DNA of 62,688 bases, taken from NCBI GenBank assembly GCA_963747735.1, contig CAVVGE010000022.1, positions 1 to 62,688 of the forward strand, read 5' to 3'. The position numbers and the translations under genes were made by a program. Positions 1 through 9,350 of this stretch are shown in pieces (positions within the stretch are counted from its first letter, which is position 1; each line of letters opens with the position of its first letter). The DNA is from AP-15 sp963747735. GTDB lineage: Bacteria > Pseudomonadota > Alphaproteobacteria > ATCC43930 > CGMCC-115725. The notes under the pieces were generated by a model that saw nothing but the letters and a program-made list of their open reading frames with translations, was not told where the DNA came from and searched no databases.

Positions 1-1286
<1,286 letters not shown>

Positions 1287-1310
1287 GAAGCTGGGAGCCC
1301 GCAGTGCAGA

Positions 1311-2261
1311 TCAACGGCTCGGGGCGATTGCCTGCGTCGCCTCCCGAATTGCCGCCGCGTAATCCGTCATGCCGACCACGCGGCCACAACCCTCGATCTT
1401 CGGTCCCTCTTCGAGGATCGAATCCATACTCCAAAGGAAGCCGCCGCCGAGCTTCGAGAACCCGGAAAGCTGCCGCTTCACGTCCGATGGACAATGCCCT
1501 CGCCACTTGAGCCAATCCGGATCCGAGTTGTAGAAGCGGTTCCAATCGCCGGCCAGGATGAACCCATCCGTGGTAAACTTGGGCATTTGCCTGGCAATGG
1601 CCTTCGCCCAGGTCTTCGGATCATTACCGGATCCGCCATCGTAGCATTGCAGGTTCCACCACTTCACCGCACCCTTTGTCTTTTTGCCTGCTTCGAGCGC
1701 TTTGAGCGAGCGCGCCCAGAAAGTCATTTGCAACTCGTCGTAAGGGCAAAACGTGATGCCAAAGCCCATTCCGGCCACCATCTCGCAGAACGCGGTGAAC
1801 GAGGGTTGATCGTAAATGTCTTCACAATCCATATCGATCCCATCAACCGCATCAAAAGTGTCTTTGATGAGCTGTAAGTTGGTTTCGAGCGGCGTTCTGC
1901 TGAACGAGTTGTTATTATCTTCGAATATATTCTTGATGGTGCCGAAGTCCACGACGTCGCCGCCGCCGCCGATCGACGCATAGATTTTGGTTATGCGGCT
2001 ATTCTTCTTCAACCGGGCGATCTCGCCGGGCCACGCCGGATCAAACCCGGTGTTGAATTTGCCGGCGTCGCTGCCGCCTTTTATGATGCTCGTGTCGTTA
2101 AAGAAGATCTCCGCTTCGGCATATCTCGGCGGATAGCCGATGTGAAACAGGCCGAGGATAATGGTGGTCCAGCCCGCCTGCCGCGCGGCTTTCCGGTTCT
2201 GGGCAATCTTGGACGGCCCCAAGGTGTTTCCGGCATACATTGCGATGTTGGGCACGCTCAT
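1311..2261 (-). CDS. Glycoside hydrolase family 18-like (chitinase-like) protein, no signal peptide
   Basis: A 316-residue protein. The ATG at 2261 is chosen because a GGGAGGGA Shine-Dalgarno sits just upstream; a longer frame to 2417 lacks one. It carries two GH18 hallmarks: a beta-strand motif SIGGGG at residues 96-101 and the active-site signature DGIDMDCE at 140-147, whose last glutamate (E147) is the expected acid/base. W269-containing segments such as FLWSMDS near the C-terminus match the last barrel strand. There is no signal peptide or membrane segment, so it should stay in the cytosol, which is odd for a chitin hydrolase; a lectin-like or defensive role is possible. Its base composition is visibly poorer in GC than the neighbours, and it lies beside a restriction gene, which suggests acquisition by transfer. 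Substrate unknown. Confidence 0.7.
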   Translation of the reverse strand: MSVPNIAMYAGNTLGPSKIAQNRKAARQAGWTTIILGLFHIGYPPRYAEAEIFFNDTSIIKGGSDAGKFNTGFDPAWPGEIARLKKNSRITKIYASIGGGGDVVDFGTIKNIFEDNNNSFSRTPLETNLQLIKDTFDAVDGIDMDCEDIYDQPSFTAFCEMVAGMGFGITFCPYDELQMTFWARSLKALEAGKKTKGAVKWWNLQCYDGGSGNDPKTWAKAIARQMPKFTTDGFILAGDWNRFYNSDPDWLKWRGHCPSDVKRQLSGFSKLGGGFLWSMDSILEEGPKIEGCGRVVGMTDYAAAIREATQAIAPSR

Positions 2262-2653
2262 CCTTCCCTCCCTCGGAATCGAGCCCGCGAGCGCGCCCGT
2301 TCCGAGATGCGCGAAAGGGCGGTTCAGGCTGCACGGCATCTGCTTCCAACCGGGCGTCTTTTTCCCAGAGTGGTCCCGTACGATCTTGAATTGCAAGCAG
2401 CGATCCGGTGACGTCACCCCGCGCGCAGGTATTGCACCGCCTCGTCGCAGCGGAAAAGCTGGAGGAGGGTGCGCAGGGCCCGGCCGCGCTCGCTTTCGAG
2501 CCTTGGCTTCCGCGACCGATCAAACTGCTGTGTTCTCGGCCACGCTCGCCTCGATCGTTCTGACCATATTGGCCGTCATGGTCTGATATCGCTGCGCCCT
2601 CAGATAAAGGCCCCTTCCCCGGCTCGGCGTTTTCCGGCGCGAGCCGCGGCTAT
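2262..2653. other. Intergenic region with a possible gene remnant on the minus strand
   Basis: About 390 bases between the divergent GH18-like gene and mccB. No intact gene is supported. On the minus strand, bases ~2580-2410 read MTANMVRTIEASVAENTAV, then a stop, then in another frame RGRALRTLLQLFRCDEAV and a stop. The two pieces would form a ~50-residue small protein if one frameshift were repaired. I do not recognise the family and treat it as a low-confidence remnant. Promoters for mccB and the GH18-like gene must lie here, but none stands out. Confidence 0.3.
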
Positions 2654-4296
2654 ATGATGAGCCGGAACATGGCTGCCCTCCCGACCTCGCTCGACCCCCG
2701 CTCGGACGCCTTCCGCGGCAATGCCGCAGCAATGCGCGCGCTGGTCGCCGATCTGCGACGAAACCGTGGCAAAGGTCGAGGAGGGGGGCGGCGCCGAGGC
2801 GCGGCGGCGGCATCTGGCGCGCGGCAAGTTGCCGGTGCGCGAGCGGGTGCGGCTGCTGCTCGATCCGGGCTCGCCCTTTCTCGAATTCTCGGCCCTCGCC
2901 GCGCACGGCATGTATGACGGCGAGGTGCCCGCCGCCGGCATCGTCACCGGGATCGGCCGGATCATGGGCCGGGAATGCGTCGTCGTCGCCAATGACGCCA
3001 CGGTCAAGGGCGGCACCTATTTCCCGATCACCGTCAAAAAGCATCTGCGCGCGCAGGAGATCGCCGGCGAGAACCGGCTGCCCTGCCTTTATCTCGTCGA
3101 TTCGGGTGGCGCCTATCTGCCGGCGCAGGACGAGGTCTTTCCCGACCGCGACCATTTCGGCCGCATCTTTTACAACCAGGCGCGGCTGTCGGCGCTGGGC
3201 GTGCCGCAGATCGCTCTCGTCATGGGCTCGTGCACGGCGGGCGGCGCCTATGTCCCGGCGATGGCCGACGAATCGATCATCGTCAAAGGCGAGGGCACGA
3301 TCTTTCTCGGCGGTCCGCCGCTGGTGCGCGCCGCCACCGGCGAGATCGTCACCGCCGAGGAATTGGGCGGGGCCGAATTGCACAGCCGTATCTCCGGCGT
3401 CACCGACCATCTGGCGCTCGACGACCATCATGCGCTCGGCATCGCCCGCCAGATCGTCGGCAACCTCAACCGGCCAAAACGGGCCGGGCTCGAAGCGCGC
3501 GACGCCGGCCCCGCCGCTCTATCCGGCCGAGGAGCTTTACGGCGTCATCCCGTCGGACACGCGCCAGCCCTACGACGTGCGGGACATCATCGCCCGCCTC
3601 GTCGACGCCAGCGAATTCGACGAGTTCAAGCGGCTCTATGGACCCACCCTCGTCTGCGGGTTTGCCCATATCTGGGGCTATCCGGTCGGCGTCCTCGCCA
3701 ATAACGGCATTCTCTTTTCCGAAAGCGCCTTGAAAGCCGCCCATTTTATCGAGCTCTGCGCCCAGCGCGGCATCCCGCTCGTCTTTTTGCAAAACATCGC
3801 CGGCTTTATGGTGGGCAAAAAATACGAGGCCGGCGGCATCGCCAAGGACGGGGCGAAGATGGTGACCGCGGTCGCCACCGCTGCCGTTCCCAAATTCACC
3901 GTGATCATCGGCGGCAGCTTTGGCGCCGGCAATTACGGCATGTGCGGCCGCGCCTACGGGCCCAGGTTTTTGTGGCTGTGGCCAAACGCGCGGATTTCGG
4001 TGATGGGCGGCGAGCAGGCAGCCTCCGTCCTGGCGCAACTGCGCCGCGATGCGCGCGAAGCGCATGGAGAGGCATGGAGCGACGCCGAAGAAGAAAAATT
4101 CAAGGCGCCGATCCGCGCCCAATACGAAACCCAGGGCCACCCCTACTACGCGAGCGCACGCCTCTGGGACGACGGCGTCATCGACCCGGCCGACACGCGC
4201 ATGACCCTGGCGTTGGCGATATCCGCCAGCCTCAACGCGCCGATCGAGCGGTTCGACGGCGAGCGGCCGGGCCGCTTCGGCGTTTTTCGGATGTGA
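2654..4296 (+). CDS. mccB: Methylcrotonyl-CoA carboxylase carboxyltransferase (beta) subunit, two apparent frameshifts
   Basis: The subunit transfers CO2 from biotin to 3-methylcrotonyl-CoA in leucine breakdown. The product runs in three frames: residues from 2654 (LPTSLDPRSDAFRGN), then from ~2757 (VEEGGGAEARRRHLARGKL through ELHSRISGVTDHLALDDHHA), then from ~3510 (PLYPAEELYGVIPSDTRQPY to the stop). Joined, they give ~545 residues, the normal size. The first junction fits loss of two bases in CTGCGCGAC near 2756; the second fits one extra C in the run at 3509-3512. The acyl-CoA carboxyltransferase motifs GSCTAGGAYVPAM and GGSFGAGNYGMCGRAYGPRF are intact. mccA follows after 4 bases, so the two are co-transcribed. 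A geranyl-CoA carboxylase role cannot be excluded. The frameshifts look like assembly indels but could mark a pseudogene. Confidence 0.85.
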
Positions 4297-4300
4297 GCGG

Positions 4301-6326
4301 GTGTTCTCGAAAATCCTGATCGCCAATCGCGGCGAGATTGCTTGCCGCGTGATCCGGACCGCGCGGCGGATGGGGATCGCTACGGTCGCCGTCTATTCCG
4401 AGGCCGACCGTGCTGCGCTGCATGTCGAACTGGCCGGCGAGGCGTGGCCGCTCGGTCCGGCCGAGCCGGCCAAGAGCTATTTGAACATTGCCGCGATCAT
4501 CGATGCGGCGCGCAGAAGCGGCGCAGAAGCGGTGCATCCGGGCTACGGATTTTTGTCGGAGAACGCCGATTTTGCCGAGGCCTGCGCCGCGGCGGGGCTC
4601 GTCTTTATCGGGCCACCGGCGGCGGCGATCCGGGCGATGGGCTCAAAGGCGGCGGCAAAGGCACTGATGGTAAAAGCGGGCGTGCCGGTGGTGCCAGGCT
4701 ATCACGGCGACGACCAGGGGCCGGACCGGCTCGCCGAGGAGGCGCGACGGGTCGGCTTTCCGGTGTTGATCAAGGCATCGGCCGGCGGCGGCGGTCGCGG
4801 CATGCGCATCGTGCGCGCTCCGGCCGAATTCGGCGTGGCGCTTGCCGAGGCCAAGCGCGAATCCCTGGGCGCCTTTGGCGACGACCATATGCTGATCGAG
4901 AAATACCTCGATGAGCCGCGGCATATCGAAGTCCAAATCTTCGCCGACCGGCATGGTAATGCGGTGCACATCTTCGATCGCGACTGCTCGATCCAGCGCC
5001 GGCACCAGAAAGTGGTCGAGGAGGCGCCGGCACCGGGGCTCGACGACGGGCATCGCCGGGCGATGGCCGAGGCCGCCCTCGTCGCGGCGCGCGCCGTCGG
5101 CTATGAGGGCGCCGGCACGGTCGAGCTCGTGGTCCCGAGGGACCGGCCCGATGCCTTTTGTTTTATCGAGATGAACACGCGCCTGCAGGTCGAGCACGCG
5201 GTGACCGAAAGAGTGACCGGGCTCGATCTCGTCGAGTGGCAATTGCGGGTCGCCGCGGGCGAGAAGCTGCCATTGCGGCAAAACGAGCTTAGAGCCTCGG
5301 GCCACGCGATCGAGGTGCGGCTCTACGCCGAAGACCCCGAGCGCGGCTTTCTGCCGCAGACCGGGACGCTTTATCGGCTTCACCTGCCGCCGCCCGAGAT
5401 CGCGCGGGTCGATACGGGCGTGCGCTCGGGCGACCGCATCACCCCCGATTACGACCCGATGATCGCCAAAGTCATCGCCTGGGGCGCCGACCGCGATGCC
5501 GCGATCGGACGGCTGCGCCGCGCCCTGGCGATGACTGCGGTCCAGGGCCTGCGCACCAATCTCGGGTTTCTGTCGCGCATCGCCGCCGACCCGGATTTTG
5601 CCGCGGGTGCCGTCGATACCGGCTTTATCGAGCGACGCCGCGCGAGCTTGCTGCCGCCGGCCCGCCCGGCCTCCGATGAAGCGCTGCTCGCCGCGGCGGT
5701 GAGCCGGCTTTCGACCCGCGCAACCCGCGCCGCTCACGCTGCGGCCGGCTCGGGCGACCCGCATTCGCCATGGGCGCGCAACGATAGCTGGCGCCTCGGC
5801 GGGCGGGGCCGACAGGATGTCGTCTTTCGCGACGGCGGCGCGACCCGAACCGTCGAAGCCGAGGCGGACGGCCGCGAGTGGCGATTGCGGCTCGGGGCGC
5901 AAAGTGTCGACCGCCGCCGGTGAAGCTCAGCCCGACGGGTCGCTGGCACTCGTGCTCGATGGGGTGCGCCGCCGCATTTTCGTGCTGGACCACGATGCCG
6001 AGACCGTTCTTTTCATCGACGGCGAGGAGTGGCGGCTCAGCGAAATCGACCCGCTCGCCGCACGCCTCGGCGAAGACCCGGCGGCGGGCCGGCTGACCGC
6101 ACCGATGCCGGGCCGCGTCGCCGCGCTGCTGGTAGCGCCGGGCGAAGCGGTCCGCCGCGGCCAGAGGCTCGTCGTCATCGAGGCGATGAAGATGGAGCAT
6201 GCGGTCGCCGCCCCCTCCGACGGAGTTGTCGAGCGGGTCCGCTTTGCCGTCGGCGACCTCGTCGATGAGGGTGCGGAGCTCGTCGTCCTGGCCGACCCGG
6301 AGCGCGGCGGCGATGAAGCCGGCTGA
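4301..6326 (+). CDS. mccA: Methylcrotonyl-CoA carboxylase biotin-carboxylase/biotin carrier (alpha) subunit, one apparent frameshift
   Basis: The ATP-dependent biotin carboxylase begins at GTG 4301 (FSKILIANRGEIACRVIRTA), with the ATP-grasp glycine loop KASAGGGGRGM near residues 162-172 and the EMNTRLQVEHAVTE motif. The C-terminal biotinyl domain has the biotinylation site EAMKMEH, with the modified lysine at about 6187-6189. The two parts lie in different frames: the first ends at 5923, and the second is open from 5817 to 6326. One surplus base near 5908 (AGTGTCGACC) would restore a ~670-residue protein, normal for the family. Its tail overlaps the next gene by 14 bases. It works with MccB as a 6+6 holoenzyme. 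The BC-BCCP order and the partner gene support MCC over propionyl-CoA carboxylase. Confidence 0.87.
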
Positions 6327-6765
6327 GGCAAACGGTGCCGCGGGCCCGCTGCACCTCGTCAAGCTCGCCGTCGGCGTCGGTGATCTCGACCATTTGCGAC
6401 AAATCCGGGCCGAGCGGCTGGCCCAGCGCGGCTGGAGTGCCGTCTACACCCGCAACCATCCGCGGCGCGCTGCGGCGGTGCTCGACGGCGGCTCGATCTA
6501 TTGGGTGATCAAGGGCCAAATTCGAGTGCGGCAGCGTGTTATCGGCTTTCGCCGCGAGCGCGACGACAACGGCCGCGGCTACTGCCTGATCGAGGTCGAT
6601 CCGGTGCTGGTCGCGACCTTGCTGCGGCCGTATCGGGCCTTTCAAGGCTGGCGCTATATGGCACCGGTCGATGCGCCGCGCGACGCCCCGGCCGGCGCGG
6701 CCGGCGATTTTTCGACAATGCCCGACCGCATGCTGAACGAGCTGCGCGAGCTCGGCCTGCTCTGA
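6313..6765 (+). CDS. DUF1489 family protein
   Basis: 150 residues starting MKPAEANGAAGPLHLVKLAV, with the conserved internal pattern VYTRNHPRRAAAVLDGGSIY and YRAFQGWRYM that marks DUF1489. The family is almost confined to Alphaproteobacteria and has no known biochemical role. The ATG at 6313 overlaps the end of mccA, so it is translationally coupled to the carboxylase operon. No signal peptide or membrane span. The family call is firm; the function is unknown. Confidence 0.8.
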   Translation: MKPAEANGAAGPLHLVKLAVGVGDLDHLRQIRAERLAQRGWSAVYTRNHPRRAAAVLDGGSIYWVIKGQIRVRQRVIGFRRERDDNGRGYCLIEVDPVLVATLLRPYRAFQGWRYMAPVDAPRDAPAGAAGDFSTMPDRMLNELRELGLL

Positions 6766-6855
6766 CCGCCGGCTCGGCGGGCCAAAGGCACGAGAATTTG
6801 GGTTGCGTGACATTCGGCGGTTCGCCAAGCCGAGACGGCGCTACCGAGACCGATC

Positions 6856-6891
6856 TGGACAAGGTTAGCCATTATGGCTAGGTATAGCCAT
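6856..6891 (+). promoter_or_regulatory. Candidate promoter and three-half-site operator of the Phd/PIN toxin-antitoxin operon
   Basis: A perfect palindrome TAGCCAT-T-ATGGCTA lies at 6866-6880, and a third copy of the half-site, TAGCCAT, at 6885-6891. A TGGACA (-35-like, 6856-6861) and a TAGGTA (-10-like, 6879-6884) are 17 bases apart, so the palindrome would sit within the promoter. Phd-type antitoxins repress their own operon by binding such repeats. Placement directly ahead of the antitoxin supports this; binding is inferred. Confidence 0.6.
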
Positions 6892-6912
6892 CGATCGCCG
6901 CAGGAGCCCTCC

Positions 6913-7179
6913 GTGCAAGTCAATGTCTTTGAGGCCAAGAACCGGCTCTCGCAGCTGATCAAGCTGGCGCAAGCCGGCACCGACGTGGTTATCGCCAATC
7001 GCGGCCAGCCGGTGGTGCGGCTCGTGCCGGCGGATTGGGAACCGTCTGCGGGCGCGGACATAGGCACCGCAAAAGCCATTCTCACCTGGCTCCGAAACCA
7101 CCCCTTGCCGGCCTACGCGCGGCGGTCTGCCGAGGAAATCGACGCATCGATCGCGGAAGAGCGACGCGCGTGGGACTGA
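6913..7179 (+). CDS. Phd/YefM-family antitoxin
   Basis: 88 residues beginning at GTG 6913 with AGGAG six bases upstream (6902-6906). An upstream in-frame ATG at 6874 is rejected because it lies inside the operator. The N-terminus QVNVFEAKNRLSQLIKLAQA and VVIANRGQPVVRLVP are the typical Phd/YefM DNA-binding fold; the acidic C-terminus should wrap the toxin. It overlaps the PIN toxin start by 10 bases. Expected to neutralise the toxin and to repress the operon, with the toxin acting as co-repressor. Confidence 0.85.
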   Translation: MQVNVFEAKNRLSQLIKLAQAGTDVVIANRGQPVVRLVPADWEPSAGADIGTAKAILTWLRNHPLPAYARRSAEEIDASIAEERRAWD

Positions 7180-7565
7180 TCTATCTCGATGCCTGTCTCT
7201 TGATCTATCTGGCCGAGGGCCATCCTCGTTGGGGCATATCGGTCGCCGACGCCATGGCCCAGGCTGCGGCGGCCCGCTTCGGGATTTCTCCGCTGGTCAA
7301 ATGCGAATGCCTGGTCGGGCCGATCAAGCGCGGCGACCCGGTTCTGGAACGGGCATATACCGCATTGTTCGAACGATTTGTGCCATTGGCGATGCCCGAA
7401 GCGGTATATCTGCAAGCGGCGCCGCTTCGGGCCAGGTTCGGTCTGAGGACACCCGATGCGCTGCATCTCGCTTGCGCTCAGCACCACGGCTGCGATGCCC
7501 TTTGGACCAACGACGAGCGGCTGACGCAGGCCTCGCGCGGGCTCGCGCTGAATATCCTAAAGTAG
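7170..7565 (+). CDS. vapC: PIN-domain ribonuclease toxin (VapC-like)
   Basis: 131 residues from GTG 7170, translationally coupled to the antitoxin. It has the PIN acidic residues: D in IYLDACLLIY, E in KCECLVG, D in RTPDALHLACA and D in WTNDERL, which together bind the Mg ions for RNA cleavage. Such toxins usually cut tRNA or rRNA when the labile antitoxin is lost. Pairing with a Phd-type instead of a VapB-type antitoxin is common. All catalytic residues are present, so it is likely active. Confidence 0.87.
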   Translation: MGLIYLDACLLIYLAEGHPRWGISVADAMAQAAAARFGISPLVKCECLVGPIKRGDPVLERAYTALFERFVPLAMPEAVYLQAAPLRARFGLRTPDALHLACAQHHGCDALWTNDERLTQASRGLALNILK

Positions 7566-7612
7566 CTCGGCCATCGCGCGCCCCGATGCGGCGGCATGGC
7601 GGGAGCACGGCC

Positions 7613-8023
7613 TCAGCCGCCGGCCGCGCTGTCTTCGCGTCGCACCGCGCTTTGCAAGTCCGTTTTCGAGAAATCGTCGCCGACATAGAGCAACGGGCAG
7701 GAACGCTCGTCAGCCACTTCATAGGAGAAGCAGTCGCCAAAGTTCAGACCCGCCGGATGCACGCCCCGACCCCAGCGTTGATAGGCCGCAGCGACCCGGC
7801 GCGCCGAGGCTGGCGTTACCGACACGATCTCGAGGCCGAGTCCCTCGATCAGCCGGCTCATTTCGCGACCGACATTGCGCCGGGCGGCAACGATCAAGGC
7901 CTCCGCCACGGTTGCGGCCGAAACCAAGACTTCGGTCTCGTCCCCGAGGGCCGCTATGCAGGAATCCGCCTCCGCCTCGGCGAGGACGATCGCCATCAAC
8001 GCAGACGTGTCGACCGCAATCAT
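7613..8023 (-). CDS. vapC: VapC-type PIN toxin
   Basis: 136 residues starting MIAVDTSALMAIVLAEAEAD. The PIN acidic set is visible: D5, E in AATVAEALIVA, D in LNFGDCFSYEVA and D in YVGDDFSKTDL. Its ATG overlaps the antitoxin stop (ATGA). It is oriented tail-to-tail with the preceding TA operon, 47 bases apart, so two independent modules converge here. Sequence is unlike the neighbouring toxin apart from the catalytic positions, so this is not a recent duplication. Confidence 0.9.
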   Translation of the reverse strand: MIAVDTSALMAIVLAEAEADSCIAALGDETEVLVSAATVAEALIVAARRNVGREMSRLIEGLGLEIVSVTPASARRVAAAYQRWGRGVHPAGLNFGDCFSYEVADERSCPLLYVGDDFSKTDLQSAVRREDSAAGG

Positions 8024-8277
8024 CGGGGCAAGCCATCCGGGCCATAGAGGAAGTCCTGGCTCCTCGCAGCGCCCTCGCCGGCACGCGCCTTGGCCCCGCC
8101 CGCCGACCGTATCGCTTCGAGGAGGCGCCGGCGTGCCGTGCGGTCGGCAGGCCGGGTGACCGGCACCACCCGCGCCACCGCCCGGCCGTGCCTGGTCAGA
8201 ACGACCTCTTCACCTGCTTCTGCGCACCGGATCAATTCCGTCAACCGCGCTTTTGCGTCCGTCACCGCGACCTGCAT
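8020..8277 (-). CDS. vapB: Phd/YefM-type (VapB-like) antitoxin
   Basis: 85 residues from ATG 8277 (QVAVTDAKARLTELIRCAEA); a second in-frame ATG at 8289 is an equally possible start, since neither has a strong Shine-Dalgarno. VVLTRHGRAVARVVPV completes the Phd/YefM fold; the C-terminal ~40 residues would bind the toxin. It is first in a two-gene operon with the downstream VapC and has its own operator-bearing promoter. Confidence 0.83.
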   Translation of the reverse strand: MQVAVTDAKARLTELIRCAEAGEEVVLTRHGRAVARVVPVTRPADRTARRRLLEAIRSAGGAKARAGEGAARSQDFLYGPDGLPR

Positions 8278-8307
8278 CGCAGGGTCCATTCTTGCACAAG
8301 GCAAGCA

Positions 8308-8336
8308 ATTATGGACCACCTGATGGTCCGGATCAA
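8308..8336 (-). promoter_or_regulatory. Promoter with embedded operator for the VapBC module
   Basis: On the minus strand TTGATC (8336-8331) and CATAAT (8313-8308) are separated by exactly 17 bases. The spacer holds the inverted repeat GGACCA-CCTGA-TGGTCC (8313-8329), so a bound antitoxin would directly block RNA polymerase. A further related half-site GGTCCA lies at 8284-8289. Sequence-based inference. Confidence 0.6.
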
Positions 8337-8351
8337 CGGCAAATAAGCGTG

Positions 8352-8810
8352 TCACTGCGCCCCATCTGTCACCGGGTGCTGATAGCGGAACCCGATCGCC
8401 AGCCGGTTCCACAGGTTGATCATGCCGATCAATGTCGTCAGATCGACCAATTCCTTGTCGTTGAAATGGCGGCGCGCCTCGGCCCAATCGGCGTCGGGGG
8501 CATGGGTGTCGGCCACCCGGGTCAAGGCGTCGGTCCAGCCCAATGCCGCCCGCTCGCGGGGCGTGTAGAGCGGCGATTCGCGCCACGCGTTCAAGAGGTA
8601 GATGCGCTGCTCGGTTTCGCCCTGGCGGCGCAAATCCTTGCTGTGCATGTCGAGGCAATAAGCGCAGCCATTGATCTGCGAGGCGCGCATCTTGACCAGC
8701 TCGATCAGCCGCTTGTCGAGGCCGCTATTGTGGATATACGCCTCGACCTGGCGCAGCGCCTTCATCGCTTCCGGTGCGGTTTCGTAGGCGTTCAGTCGTT
8801 CGGATTCCAT
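8352..8810 (-). CDS. AhpD-like carboxymuconolactone decarboxylase family protein
   Basis: 152 residues from ATG 8810, preceded by GGAGAGG. The core INGCAYCLDMHSKDLR has the CxxC...H arrangement (C49, C52, H56) of AhpD-type alkylhydroperoxidases, which reduce peroxides through a dithiol. The protein is a single-domain, all-helical type that normally forms trimers or hexamers. Located between a TA module and tusA with ~280 bases of spacer upstream; no operon partner. The peroxidase role is inferred from the motif. Confidence 0.82.
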   Translation of the reverse strand: MESERLNAYETAPEAMKALRQVEAYIHNSGLDKRLIELVKMRASQINGCAYCLDMHSKDLRRQGETEQRIYLLNAWRESPLYTPRERAALGWTDALTRVADTHAPDADWAEARRHFNDKELVDLTTLIGMINLWNRLAIGFRYQHPVTDGAQ

Positions 8811-8943
8811 CGTCCTCTCCCTGGATGCGGTTTGCCTTCTAGAGCATGATCCGATTAGCTGGAAGCGCTCTCCAATCCCCTCGGCCGGACTTGATCCGGC
8901 TGTCTCCGTCTTTTCGTTCTGACATCTGCGCATCAGACGTGGA

Positions 8944-8964
8944 CCCCCGGGTCAAGCCCGGGGG
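8944..8964. repeat. Palindromic intergenic hairpin
   Basis: A perfect eight-base stem, CCCCCGGG and CCCGGGGG, around TCAAG. It resembles the short GC-rich palindromes scattered between genes of many Alphaproteobacteria. It lies in the 278-base gap between the AhpD-like gene and tusA, where I see no gene. Confidence 0.6.
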
Positions 8965-9088
8965 AGGCGAGAAAGCTTGAGATGCTCCAATCTAACGCGA
9001 TCAGGCTGCTAGCTGGGGGCGCGACCGCCCGATTGATAGAGTGCGGCCAGTCGCTCAAATTGGTAGGCTTGTTCTGCCGGGAGAAACG

Positions 9089-9334
9089 ATGAACGACACA
9101 ACCGCCGCCGCGACGACCCTCGATGCGACCGGCCTCCTGTGCCCGCTGCCGGTGCTGAAGGCGCGGCGCGCGCTAAAGCCGCTCGCGCCGGGGGCGGTGC
9201 TCGAAGTGCTGGCGACCGATCCGGGCGCCACCAAGGATTTCGAGCATTTCTGCAAGACCACCGGCTGCGAGCTGCTGGAAGCCCGCGAAGAAGCGGGCGG
9301 CGTCTTGCGCTTTCGTTTGAAGAAGCCGGGCTGA
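9089..9334 (+). CDS. tusA: TusA-family sulfur-carrier protein
   Basis: 81 residues from ATG 9089. The signature GLLCPLPVLKARRAL holds the CPxP motif; C18 carries the persulfide. TusA-type proteins relay sulfur for tRNA thiolation, molybdenum cofactor or sulfur oxidation. It is followed after 16 bases by an iron alcohol dehydrogenase, probably in the same transcript but not functionally linked. Small, soluble, normal length. Confidence 0.9.
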   Translation: MNDTTAAATTLDATGLLCPLPVLKARRALKPLAPGAVLEVLATDPGATKDFEHFCKTTGCELLEAREEAGGVLRFRLKKPG

Positions 9335-9350
9335 GCGGGAGGAAACCCCA

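Noticed and set aside
6874..6912. ATG 6874 as start of the Phd-type antitoxin
   Set aside because: It lies inside the operator palindrome and lacks a ribosome-binding site; GTG 6913 has AGGAG.
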